From: Rhynchonema sp. JSB1_4
Taxonomy: Eukaryota > Nematoda > Chromadorea > Monhysterida > Xyalidae
NCBI GenBank assembly: GCA_030248065.1
Contig: JASAMV010007721.1
Coordinates: 124,001-188,000 of the forward strand
Direction of reading: 5' to 3'
DNA: 64,000 nucleotides
Shown: piece by piece, positions 11,564 to 21,956 of the stretch
How the letters are laid out: each line of letters begins with the position of its first letter
How positions within the stretch are numbered: the first letter of the stretch is position 1
The notes under the pieces: generated by a model
What the model was told of the DNA's origin: nothing
The model's input: only the letters and a program-made list of their open reading frames with translations
Databases searched by the model: none
Program-made: the position numbers and the translations under genes

Positions 11564-12424
11564 CAGAGGTCGCAATCGGGCCGGGTTTGGCCGGCCCGGC
11601 CCGGCCCGAGCCCCCAAATCTCCGGCCCGGCCCGGCCCGGCCCGACCCGTACCCCCAAACCTCCGGCCCGGCCCGGCCCGAACCCCCAAATCTCCGGCCC
11701 GGCCCGGCCCGGCCCGGCCCGATTTTTTGGCTCAGATTTTAACCCAATTTTTGTCATAATTTTTGCGATTTTTTTGAACCTATTTTTTGGTTGAAAACAA
11801 CGGTGTTGCAGGGGTTGGGGGTCCCCCCTAGGTACAGTAGGTAGGTAGGTTGACGCTCCATCCTGGTACACTATGTAGGTCGCCGCCCGGCGGCTAGTAC
11901 AGTAAGTTGCGATTTTTGGCTCAAAATGGTATATAAAATCGGTACTTTTCACTCCAAATTGGCGATAAATCGCCGCGCTACGCGCGAAATTAGGGTTTTA
12001 GAGCACATTTTCTTCAAAATTTCGACCGAAAAAATTTTGTTCCCCCTTAGCCCGGCCGGTACAGTAGGTAGGTTGCCGTCCCACATTTTTGGTGGTACTG
12101 TAGGTTGCCGCCCCGCCTGGGTAGCCACACCACTGGTTGAAAATACATTGTTTTCCATGAAATGGTCGTCAGATAGAGACAATACTGATCACTTACTTGC
12201 CGAATCCGTCAGAAATTTTAGTATTTTTGACAAAAAAATCCCTACATTTTCAGTAAAATAAGTCACTTCAGAAGCTTCGGGCCGGGGTGCCCGGCCCGGC
12301 CCGGCCCGACCCTCCAAATCTCCGGCCCGGCCCGGCCCGGCCCGACCCAACAGCCCAAAATCGCGGCCCGGCCCGGCCCGGCCCGGCCCGGCCCGAGGTC
12401 GGGCCGGCCCGATTGCGACCTCTG
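11564..12424. mobile_element. hAT-type element, family 3 (CAGAGGTCGCAATCGGGCCG ends), complete
   Basis: Terminal repeats CAGAGGTCGCAATCGGGC and GCCCGATTGCGACCTCTG with perfect 8-bp target duplications ATTCCGGG at 11556..11563 and 12425..12432. Both subterminal regions are GGCCCGGCCCG arrays. A family-2 element (11798..12135) lies inside, so the original was about 520 bp. No coding capacity; proline/glycine-rich open frames through the GC arrays are artefacts. Confidence 0.88.
11798..12135. mobile_element. hAT-type MITE, family 2, nested in family 3
   Basis: Ends CAACGGTGTTGCA and CCACACCACTG, 338 bp, perfect 8-bp target duplications GTTGAAAA at 11790..11797 and 12136..12143. The uninterrupted equivalent of this insertion site is visible in the family-3 fragment near 7725 (TTTTTTGGTTGAAAATTCAT), which proves the insertion. 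Confidence 0.9.
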
Positions 12425-12831
12425 ATTCCGGGCTCCGGGGGGCTTTATTAATTCACTGACCCCTTTTTCGGGGGCTGTATTACGCGACGGGGAGGCTCTA
12501 TTCCGGGGGGCTGTATTTAGGTTTTTACGGTATATCGCGCGTAGCGCGCGATTTTTTGCACTTTTAAGGGTTTTCGGTCGAAATTTGAGCATTTTTGACC
12601 GAAAAATGGGCATATTAATTCCTGATCCAAATTCCAAATCTAAAAAATTGTTCCCAGAAATACCGCTAAAAATGGGCTTGAAAATGTTTTTTCGCTTATA
12701 ATTGCATTTATTCATGTCTATTGGGGTCACTGAGTTAACAGAGCCCCCCTTCTGTTTAGGTTTTTTATCTCTCAACTTTTCATCCGCGAATGAAAAAATG
12801 TTTTTCTCTTTCATTTCCTTCTGTGCTTCGG
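12425..12831. repeat. degenerate GGGGGCTCTATT-type repeat
   Basis: Contains TTTATTAATTCACTGACCCC and AGGTTTTTACGGTA motifs shared with 7770, 11280, 45755 and 47755, and a GCGCGCGATTTTTTGCACTT stretch. Ends cannot be set. Confidence 0.5.
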
Positions 12832-13010
12832 TTCGGCTCAGGGACCGACTAAAAGTCCCGGGGGCCCGGGGCCCGGGCCCGGGATGAGGCGACTAAAAGC
12901 CCCGGGGGCCCGGGGCCCGAGCCCGTGGCTAAAAGCCCCGTGGTGCTGGCCCGGGACAGGGGCCCGGTGACTAAAAGTCCCGGGGCCCGGACTTCATGAA
13001 AAACGTTTTT

Positions 13011-13082
13011 GCACTCGGCAGCATTTGAACCCCCGACCATCCGGTTGTGAGTCCAAATGCTTACCACTTCGGCTATACAGCG
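13011..13082 (-). other. tRNA-like sequence in the left arm of the long-TIR element
   Basis: On the minus strand the sequence has a box-A-like TAGCCGAAGTGGTAAGC and a box-B-like GGGTTCAAATGC at tRNA spacing, and an anticodon-loop-like CTCACAA. The acceptor stem does not pair and the anticodon stem is mismatched, so it is a tRNA-derived relic rather than a working tRNA. Confidence 0.6.
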
Positions 13083-13155
13083 TTGTTGACCAAGCAGCTA
13101 AACACGTGCCTTATAAACAAACAAGCAGCAGCACAGTCAGCACAGCTGGCTGGCG

Positions 13156-13159
<4 letters not shown>

Positions 13160-13201
<42 letters not shown>
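13160..13201. repeat. (GT)n microsatellite
   Basis: About 21 uninterrupted GT units inside the left arm; the right arm has only a short CA run at the matching place, so it expanded after the element inserted. Confidence 0.95.
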
Positions 13202-13202
<1 letters not shown>

Positions 13203-14020
13203 ATGTGTGTTGTTTGCAATGTGTTGCGCGCGCGTGTGCGATGCGCATGATTGAGCAAGGTGAGACAACCATGCAAGTGCAAGACAACCATACAATCATG
13301 AGCTTTTCGTTTGCCTTGTGCTTTTTCGCATAATATTGTGTTTCCATTTGTTCTCTCTCCACTCATGCTGATTTGTCACATTTCTGAAACATTGTCAACA
13401 TGTAGGCATTTTCAACAGACATCTGAAATCAAATGTCTGCACAAAGTGGTTCACAATAAAGCGAATCAGTTCAATCAATCAACCACTGAAACGAGGAAAA
13501 GCAGCATCAAGCCCTTAAATTTTGGATGTATCGGTCTCGAACTTCACTCATGTTTTATAATGAACGGCAGGAGCACTCGTGCTTGTAAAGTGTATCATCA
13601 CCAACCATGCATGTGCTTGTTCGGAAGCACACCAAATTGCATTCACATCACAACCAGTGCACGTGTCTTAAGTGGGTGAAGTTATACTTTACCTATGGGT
13701 GCATTTAGCGTAAAAAAAATTTCTAAGCCGTTATGAAGTAGCATATCCACAAAGCCCCGCTGCTGCAAATCACTGCGCTGTTGCAAAATCTGAGGCCGAC
13801 CCTGACCCCAAGTTGAGCTTCATTGCCGTCGAATGATCACTTATTGTAATGAAACGCCACAGATCTATGTCTGGGTTGCCTTGAGGGCTGCATTGAAGCA
13901 AAAAATACCAATGTTATTGGTCAGACAGTCTCTTTCAAGCACATGCTGTGCAGAAAATTACGCATTAGATGGAGATAAAATAAATGGTAGCGCAAAAGCA
14001 TCCATGCGAAAAAGCAGAAG

Positions 14021-14213
14021 GTAAAGGCAACCCACGCCAACACGAGCCCGATTTCGGAGGCAGAGTGCTTGCAAAACGAATAGAAAGAGAAAATCATCAT
14101 GCTCCACATTGTATTCTACAACGTGTAACATTTCCCAAATCAGCAGCCACGTCAGAATGTTTCACCATTCCGTCAGCTGCGAAATCGGGCTCGTGTTGAC
14201 GTAGTTTGCCTTA
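14021..14213. mobile_element. TAAAGGCAA-ended MITE, copy 1
   Basis: About 190 bp with inverted ends built on AAAGGCAA and CCAACACGAGCCCGATTTCG and their inverse. Two more copies are at 42739..42924 and 44281..44475. The interior (AATAGAAAGAGAAAATCATC) is conserved among copies. TA duplication is likely but not clean in this copy. Confidence 0.8.
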
Positions 14214-15271
14214 AACGAGAAGCTCATGAATGTATGGTTTGCAGGTGGACCGACACAAGCCAAAAATCATGAAACGTTTGTGAAACATTACTGTCCACGA
14301 AAGGCGGAACGCCCTCTGAGACTGGAAAGGCGGAACACCGTCGCCAAAGCAGAAGCGGTGTCGTTACGGTAACGAGAGCCAATCGCAGGAATAAGCACTA
14401 GACGGCCCGCCAACTTTTGGCAGTGGAGAGCGTCCAACGGCATCACTTTTCCTTGACGACGGTGTGCCGCTTTTCCGGTCTCCGGTCTGAGAGGGTTTCT
14501 GAGCCGTAATGTTTCACGAAAAAATTGAAAGACGCTCTGGTGGGCGGAAAATGAACTGAACTGAAATAACGTGAAAATTCAGGGCATTTGAACCACGGCA
14601 TTGACTTCGAAAATCTGAAGTTTTGGACAAAACTAGCTCAGGTGTTGTGCGGAAACGCAGGGACGGCTGTCCTTTGGCTGAGCTCAAAACCACACCACTT
14701 TGAGGGGTAGACAAGACACATCTTCCTGGCTGGCTGGACAAGTTAATCTTGCTCAACTGAACTCCTCAACTTGTTAACAATAACACACCTCAAGTCTAAC
14801 TATCCATATCCATCTCTCCCTCCACCCCAAATCACTTCAACTGGTTGATCGTCTCATTCAACTCAGCCCAATCGGCCATTGCTTTCATTTCATTTCATCT
14901 CACTTCTTCCAAATTGACTGAAGCGGGATCACTTCATTATCAAATAGAAACCTTCAAATTCTACGAGTCGTGTTCTGTTGAAAATATTGCGATGTAATCC
15001 AGTTATGCAGATACGTAGATTATATCGTTTTCGTTACGGTGTTCTGCCTTGTTACCGTATACATACAGTAACCATTTGCTTGCGGGGGTGACCCGCCTTG
15101 CACTTGCATGGTTGTCTCACCTTGTTCAATCATGCGCATCGCACACGCGCGCGCAACACACTGCAAACAACACACATGCACACACACACACACAAACGCG
15201 CCAGCCAGCTGTGCTAACTGTGCTGCTGCTTGTTTGTTTATAAGGCACGTGTTTAGCAGCTTGGTCAACAC

Positions 15272-15344
15272 GGCTTTATAGCCGAAACGGTAAGTAGTCG
15301 GACTCACAACCGGAAGGTCGAGGGTTCGAGTCCACCTTGGGCGC
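15272..15344 (+). other. tRNA-like sequence in the right arm of the long-TIR element
   Basis: Plus-strand counterpart of 13011..13082 and the better preserved copy: box A TAGCCGAAACGGTAAG, anticodon loop CTCACAA (CAC, nominally valine), and a perfect box B GGTTCGAGTCC. The acceptor stem arms do not pair, so a functional tRNA is unlikely, but an internal RNA polymerase III promoter could still work. Confidence 0.6.
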
Positions 15345-15700
15345 TCGAAACTTTTTTCGCACAAAACTTGTCCCGGGACTTTTAGTCACCTCAGCCCGGG
15401 CCCGGGCCAGCACCGCGGGACTTTTAGTCACGGGCCCCGGGCCCCGGGGCTTTTAGTCACCTCATCCCGGGCCCGGGCCCCGGGCCCCCGGGACTTTTAG
15501 TCGGTCCCTTCGGCTCACGGTTGACCACAACCCCCAAGTTTCCAAGTTTTAGATGGTTCGCTGTGCGAAACATAGATTAGTTGTCGTTCAATCTGGTGTG
15601 GTCTGTAAGTTATAGGCCTAGGCCCATGCCTAAGACCAAGCCTAAGTGGGAGCATAAGTTTAAGCCTAAGCCTGAAAACAAAGCCTGAGAATGTACCACA

Positions 15701-16257
15701 GTGCTTAAAGAGGACGACTCATTGCAAAAAGTGCCCTGTTTATGGCTTCAGCGTGTAGCTGAGAGCCGCGCGATCACAAAGCCACCAAGATTGAGCAGAT
15801 CGGTTCGGAATCGACCGAGATCGAAGCGATTGAATCGGGTCAGGGGAATTGCAAATCAGGGGAACCTCGTACTCTGGCCATGAAACATTCGGAAAAATAG
15901 TCCTTTTTATATGAAAACAAAGAAACATTTCTTGGTGCACTTGATGTCAGCCAGCTGACAGACACGTCACGCAGTGATTAAATGCACCACGAAATGTTTC
16001 TTTGTTTTCATATAGAAACGACTATTTTCTGAATGTTTCATGGCCAGAGTGCGAGGTTCCCCTGATTTGCAATAAAAATGGAGCTGGTCCAAAATTATTT
16101 TTGTTCCTGGTTGGGTCGATTCAATCGCTTCAATCTCGGTCGACTTTTATCCGATTAAATTAATCTTGATGTCATTCTGATCGCACAGATCCCAGCTACC
16201 ATACAAGCTGAAATCACGAAAAAAGCACTTTTGCAATGAGTCCGCCCCTTTAAGCAC
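15701..16257. mobile_element. 557-bp foldback element
   Basis: Ends GTGCTTAAAG and CTTTAAGCAC. The two halves are inverted copies: the arms include CGGACTCATTGCAAAA-type outer blocks, then a highly similar inner block of about 90 bp (CAAATCAGGGGAACCTCG, AAACAAAGAAACATTTC) separated by a loop of about 40 bp around 15937..15979. No coding capacity and no clear target duplication. Confidence 0.75.
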
Positions 16258-17660
16258 AGGCATGATAGCTTGGCAATTGCTCAAAGCTAGACCAAAGGGA
16301 TGCGAGAGCATGACAGAATCGCATTTGAAACTGGAAAACCCAAAATTAAATTCAAATTATTTCGAAAAATAATTTGACAGAAAACATTTTCCAGGTCCTA
16401 TCTACGCCTAGGTTTCGCAGGGTATTCGAGACCTTCGGCAAAATTATTTGATGGAAAGTTTCAAAGCCAAGACACTCTAGCAGTTGATCAGAACCGAAAA
16501 TATGAGAAAAAACACAGCAAACAAGACAAGTAGAAAAGGAAATTAAGATTATTTCAAGAAAAACATAATTGCGCGCAAAAACAATAGCTTGAATTTTTTT
16601 GGCAAAATTAAAAAAAGGTAAAATGGCAGAAGAATTCTAGGAGTCCCAGCCCCATAAAAACAAGGAAAACCTATCTACCCAAAAAACCGGCCTTTACAAG
16701 CCATGTCTTTGCCAGGTGAGTAATATAAATAGAAAAATGAAGAGACTTTTGGAGGCAAAGATGAAGGCTGTCCTGTTTCGGCCATGAATGCAGACAAGCA
16801 CCTATTCATAACAGCAGTTAGGCCTGTACTTTGTAAAGTACACCCAGGCGGATCCTCAGTACATCCTGCTCAGTGGAAGTGTATAAGTTTAAGCCTAGCC
16901 ACGTGTCTCACCTGACCCCTAATCTTCAAGCCTATCTCCCACAAGCCTGACGAGGGATCACGGGTGGAAAATCATGACTTGGAAACTGGGGAGCCTAGGC
17001 AATCTTGTTCGGCTCCGGTCTCGGCTCAGCCACCGTTGTCACTGTCAGTTCAGTATTGATCGTGAATTCACCAAACAGCCACGTGCGTGTACCCATAAAG
17101 AGAACGATGCCAGATCAGTGTATAAACTTCAAGTGCTCTTGTTTCTCGCAGTATGCTCAATGGTACACGCAGGGTGATCATGATGGGGAAGCATTCCTGG
17201 GTACTGCGACGCCTCGTGTATTCATACCAGTGGTGTCGTTAGGAGTGGAAGGTTGGTTAGTTTAACGTTTGTTGCATTCAGTGTAAATCGTGCTGATGGA
17301 TACGCGAGTCTTGGTTGACCGTTGTGGGTACACACACACGAGGGAGGCCTCACAGCGCCCGTTTTTTGTGCATCTGATTTTTAGTGCCGATTTGCACCCC
17401 ATTTGCTTCAACGGAACGTAACGTTATACACCAGCCAACATGTGTCCAATTTGAAAGTACCATGTGTATGCAAACAAACAAGTGAAACATGGTCCTGAAA
17501 GCCTTGTCTTTGATGTTGCCCACTGTAGTCGTGTCAGATTACACGAAAGCAGGCGTCACTATGATGTTACCTCAGCACACGACATGAATAAAATCAATCA
17601 GCTTTTCGCAGTTTCTAAAGGAGATGACCACAAGCTGAAGTCGCCGCAATCCGTGAAAAA
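16258..17660. other. non-coding stretch before the receptor gene
   Basis: Contains copy 2 of the 43-bp dispersed repeat (16394..16436, inverted relative to 9070) and otherwise AT-rich unassigned sequence. Any missing signal-peptide exon of the downstream receptor should lie in 16.9-17.6 kb; an open stretch starting at 17489 with a hydrophobic start was noted but cannot be joined in frame. Confidence 0.4.
16394..16436. repeat. 43-bp dispersed repeat, copy 2 (inverted relative to 9070)
   Basis: TCCTATCTACGCCTAGGT followed by TTCGCAGGGTATTCGAGACC, the reverse complement of 9070..9112 with few differences. Confidence 0.7.
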
Positions 17661-18880
17661 ATGCCGCTTTTGACCAACAATAGCAGTCGTATGAACAAGC
17701 GCTTTCCGGTTCTGAAAGCCGCCATGTACACTTACGAACCGTACGTTCGGTCATGTGGCCAACACTGTGCAGGAGAGTACATCGGTAAGAAGCATTTCAT
17801 ATCCATGTAAGTCATGCTAACATTCAATCACACTTTATATACAGGTTCCGACATTGAAGTGTTTCAAACGGTGATGACCGGTGTCGATTACGAGTATGTG
17901 CGACTCAACTTCACTGGTGACTTCGACAGCACCGATGAGTCATATTTCAGTTTGTTTGACAGGCCTGGCATCAACACACAGGTAAGGCTCAGACCTATAA
18001 CCAGCTGATACTTCACAACCACATCATGGGCAGCAGCTTGCTGCGGAGTATGGATTCTTCCCGGTCGAGCGCCGAGAATACTTGGCTTGGAAGAATGAGC
18101 GTGGCGCTACTTTAGCCCACAAAAAAAGAATTTATTTTCATACTGAACAACACAGGTGATCACATGGACGCCCGAGGTGCCGTACATCGAGGCCTACAAT
18201 CTGTCGTACGCGTACCCGCTGACACTGGACGTGCCGATGTTGCTGATTCGTCAGCCGCAACCGACCATAATCGAAGTGCTCAACAGCATATTCGCCGTGT
18301 TCACGCTGAACGTTTGGCTGCTCTGGATCGTTCTGGCGTGCAGCATGATCATGTTGATGTTGTTGTATGAGAAGCTGATCGCAAACAACACACCCGAAAA
18401 TTGGACGTTTGTGAGAATGCTCATCCCGAGTCAGGTTCTGTGCACCTTGCCTTGCAATAGAACTGTGAGACAATTTGAATGCTGGTGCAAACTACGAATC
18501 TCGTACGCAGCCATATATTTTCAGGCGACCCACATGATTCCGTCAACGTTGAAGGGCACGAAAGCGTTGTGGTTCTTCTTCATGATCTTCTTCGGCATCA
18601 TCTTCATCAATTTGTACCAGAATTCACTACTTGTTCGTATCCTACTACCGTTGTCCGTGAATCGCTATCAATCCTTGTCGGATGTAGCCCTGGCAATCGA
18701 AGAAGGTCGAATACAATTGGTTGACTTCAATGATCAAACGGGGGAATACGAGACACAAGGTATGCATAACATCACTAAAGATGATAAAAAAAAAAATAAA
18801 AAATTTTAAAAAATAAAAAAAAAAAAAAATAAAAAAAAAAATAAAAAAAAAACCCCAAAACCAAAACCAAAAAAAAAAAA

Positions 18881-18916
<36 letters not shown>

Positions 18917-19917
18917 GTACAGCCGCTGACAAGCGTTCATTGAGATTATTTCCTTGTGATTGCAGGTCAGACAAACGAGGTTGTGGCGCAGTTGGCTCGT
19001 GCTCTGCGACGTCATCCATTGATAATCGTCAACACCACGGCCGAATTGGCCGACTACCTACACAGGGGTGACTACGGGTACATCGACTTTCGTGCAGTGG
19101 TCGGTGTCACCTACTACAAGGCACGACTGTGTGAGGCGCACGTAAAATGGCAAATGCTGCCGTTGCCAGAGCTGCGCAACAGTTGGTGCACCATCTTTTT
19201 CAAGAATGTGTCTGGCGAGCAATTGCAGGCGAGTTATTTGACCGGTGTGAGCATTTGGTGCTCAGAGAACTGCATTTGGTCCATACTGCACCTGGTTCTG
19301 TGTCGTCGGTAAACTTCCTAAATAAGTTAAACCATTTTTGCAGATGTGGGAAATTATCATTTGGTCAGGTACAGTATATGGAACACAGGCCTTGAAAGAA
19401 GCCTTATGACTATGAGAGACATGGAACACAGGCCTTGAAAGAAGCCTTATGACTATGAGAGACGAATGACCATTACGTAGACGAATGGCCAAACGCTTTC
19501 TCACGTGAATTCCTGGTTATCTGTGTACTCAGATGGTGTGTGCATAAAATTAACTGACAGATCATGTGATTTTTAGTAGCGCTTTGATTCCAGATAATCA
19601 ACAATACAATCCTATACAAATGGCATCGGCTGATGCAGATCAGCGATCGGTACTACAACCATTTCATCAACGACTGCGAGCCGACCGTTCTGTCGAGCAA
19701 GACCAAAAACGGACATCCAAAACCACTGGGTCCGTTGGAACTCAGCGGCGTGATGATAACATTCATAATCGGGTGTCTACTCGCGCTGGTCATGTTTGGT
19801 ATCGAGACCACGCTGGCACGACCGAAACACGGCCGTGCACTTCGGGCGATTGCCATCAGAGCGCATCAACGCACTCGACTCGCACTTCGGCAACCACGGG
19901 ATGCACTGCGAAAGTGA
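17661..19917 (+). CDS. divergent ionotropic glutamate receptor family member (IR-like)
   Basis: Model: join(17661..17784, 17845..17981, 18156..18434, 18525..18759, 18966..19246, 19594..19917), 459 residues; every junction is in phase. A ligand-gated cation channel subunit of the plasma membrane. Order seen: S1 half of the ligand-binding lobe (PVLKAAMYTYEPYV, then SDIEVFQTVM), first membrane segment (VWLLWIVLACSMIMLMLLY), pore/third membrane segment (ALWFFFMIFFGIIFINLYQNS), S2 half (LVDFNDQTGEYETQ to RYYNHFINDC), and a final membrane segment (MITFIIGCLLALVMFGIE) with a short basic tail. There is no large amino-terminal domain, and the SYTANLAAFL motif of true glutamate receptors and the S1 arginine that binds the glutamate carboxylate are not recognisable, so it fits the chemosensory-type IR branch. 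The first exon is uncertain: it begins in mid-domain without a signal peptide, and could instead start by splicing at 17684. The 90-bp intron 18435..18524 keeps frame if retained; its acceptor TATATTTTCAG favours splicing. Confidence 0.8.
18786..18915. repeat. A-rich low-complexity tract in receptor intron
   Basis: About 130 bases of A-runs broken by T and CCCC/CCAAAACC, inside the intron 18760..18965. It produces spurious poly-phenylalanine frames on the minus strand. The exact length may be unreliable in the assembly. Confidence 0.9.
19378..19463. repeat. perfect 43-bp tandem duplication
   Basis: Two identical, directly adjacent 43-bp units (19378..19420 and 19421..19463), starting ATGGAACACAGGCCTTG, within the last intron of the receptor gene. 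Identity implies a recent duplication or an assembly artefact. Confidence 0.95.
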
Positions 19918-21956
19918 CACTCAAACTATACACTCGGATGGACACTCATGCATTAGTATCTAGTTATATCATGCGCATAAATTATCATCTGCATTAAGTT
20001 TGGTAATTTTCAGCATCACTTACCTAGAGGAGCTCACTTCCAATTTTCTGAGCAAAATTTGTACTCAAACCCGATTCGGTCGGCGAGTGGCCTGTACGTC
20101 ACGGCCCGTTGCCAGTGAAAGCAAGCCAACAGCTGTGTCGGTGTTGTGTTATCGCCAAGTTTTGATGTGCACGTGTGTCCATGGCATCCAGCTGTAATTC
20201 TCTACAACGACCGGGCAACATAAAAATTCGCATTACGTGCTGCAATTACTATGACAAGACATGTGCAACCAAGCCAAGTAGTCACAAGCTAACGAAGCAA
20301 GTTGGGGTGTCATGCCGCAGATGGCATGCAGTAGTTGCGCGATATGTTTCTTTCATGTACCAGTTTTTGTGAGTGCATGACACTCTGGTGCATCGCCGAG
20401 AGCGTAACATCAGAATCAAAATATTGCCAACGGAACGGAACGAGCTGACATTCGTTTGGCCGACCTTATGAGCCGAATGCAAGTATATGTTCACTGCAAC
20501 GGTTGGTGGCTCACACACAAAGCACGCGCCGGCTGTTTTTGAATGCAAAACACGACACCCGACCGAGCGAGCTTCTTATGCCACCAGATTAACAATGTCC
20601 ATACTTGACTGACTCGTTGTGTTCTGCATTCCTCCTGGTGCATAGGCACAGCGGACGGATATGCCCAGAGGCCAGCTGTCAACGCAAAATCCCCTGTCTG
20701 ACACCGCACATAGTGTCGCATTGTACCGTATTGTGTGGTAATTTTTCAAAGTCAAGAGTTTGTTGTTTTCATGTGATATGCAATAAACGAAATGGGGTCG
20801 GTCGGGACTTTTCGTGCTGTGTGCGCGTGTGTTGCGCATGCGGGTATGCAGGTACTCAAATATTCAAAAGAAAACAAGACACAACAAGCAGCACAGCCAC
20901 TTTCGGGCGTCACACCACATCAGGACCCGCCTATCCACCAAATGCCATTAACGTTGTCTTGACGCTGCGTGTGCGCGACCACCGGTAAATTGGTTTTTAG
21001 CGCCTTTCACCCGTCCATATATAAACATGCCTACCACGGTACAAATTGAGACGGTCGCCCCAGGACCAGCGGCAAACTGCGCGCGACCGGGACACGCACA
21101 TGCGCAGGGTCGTGTCGGCATAACGCGCGTGTTGACATTGTAAACTTGCGCGCCCAAATAAATAAGCTGCATTTGCGGCCGGCGATTGAATTAATCTTTG
21201 CGCTTGCGCTCATGCGCGCGTTCGATATGCGGCGTTCAGGAAAACGTCTATGTGAGTTGACGGTTCGAGTTACTCGGCTTGCTTACATGCTTTTAACTGA
21301 CTTTTCAACGCAAATATCTTGATCTTAATGTCGTATCGACCAACGCCACTATTGCTTTAACATATGCCACTTGGCATAAACATAACATTGGTCTACCAGC
21401 AGCACCAAAACCTGACGTACAGGGCTGTTTTACGTACAGGGGCACTGTTGCAGCTCTCCTGGAGAACGGGAGTACTTTTTTTGGCACGCCCGCCTGGCCC
21501 GCAGCAGCGGTTGTGCACTTGATCTAAACAAGAGTGCCGAGAGTTCCGTTAACAGTTGCGAGCATTCTTTATATCCACGTGTGCGTGCTTACTGTATATC
21601 CTCCTGTGTACAAGTGTGTCCGTCCAGGAAAGGAAGAGTTGTGCAGGACAGACCATTTTCAAGTTGTCTTGCTTCTCAAACCACAAATCACGACAGCTCG
21701 TGTCGCGTGAGACTGATGAAATTACATTTCTAGCGGTCGTGCAACTTAGACGAGGCGCTCAGCTGTACCAGAGCGTTCAAATGTGCCTTTCAGCTTTGAT
21801 GCACTTGGATTGCTTGCCGCCCAGCTAGGTTAAAAATTGTGTTCGCAAATTTTCAGCTATTTAAATAATCCCACAAGTCACGCAACGGGTGCACGGTGAA
21901 GTTAGAAACACAACTGAATCAAATAGAATGACATTTGAGACGGCGGCTAGTTTTTG
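19918..21956. other. intergenic stretch
   Basis: No gene recognised. Open frames on both strands are short and lack splice context or domains. A TTTTCAG acceptor at 21850..21856, 100 bp before the next gene's ATG, probably belongs to that gene's leader. Confidence 0.4.

Larger units (their letters stand above)
12841..15508. mobile_element. 2.67-kb long-terminal-inverted-repeat element, Mutator-like
   Basis: Outer ends GGGACCGACTAAAAGTCCC and its inverse start inverted arms of about 440 bp (12841..13283) and 420 bp (15089..15508), clearly homologous over their whole length. Perfect 9-bp target duplications TTCGGCTCA flank it at 12832..12840 and 15509..15517. Nine-base duplications plus arms of hundreds of bases are typical of Mutator-like elements. 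Each arm contains repeated ACTAAAAGTCCCGGG units and then a tRNA-like sequence. The 1.8-kb interior has no transposase; it holds a small MITE (14021..14213) and otherwise unrecognised sequence, so the element is non-autonomous. Confidence 0.8.

Noticed and set aside
11570..12420. Proline/glycine/arginine-rich protein genes in GGCCCGG arrays
   Set aside because: Frames exist on both strands only because the array lacks stops; they end at element boundaries.
12841..13010. CRISPR-like array of ACTAAAAGTCCCGGG units
   Set aside because: Unit spacing is irregular, spacers are themselves GC repeats, and the window is eukaryotic.
15272..15344. Functional tRNA-Val gene
   Set aside because: Box A and B look good, but the acceptor stem does not pair and the anticodon stem is mismatched; it lies in both arms of a transposable element.
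18645..19019. Minus-strand frame with long phenylalanine run
   Set aside because: Produced by the A-rich tract in an intron of the plus-strand receptor gene.
17661..19917. Canonical AMPA/kainate glutamate receptor
   Set aside because: Lacks the SYTANLAAFL motif, the S1 arginine and the large amino-terminal domain.
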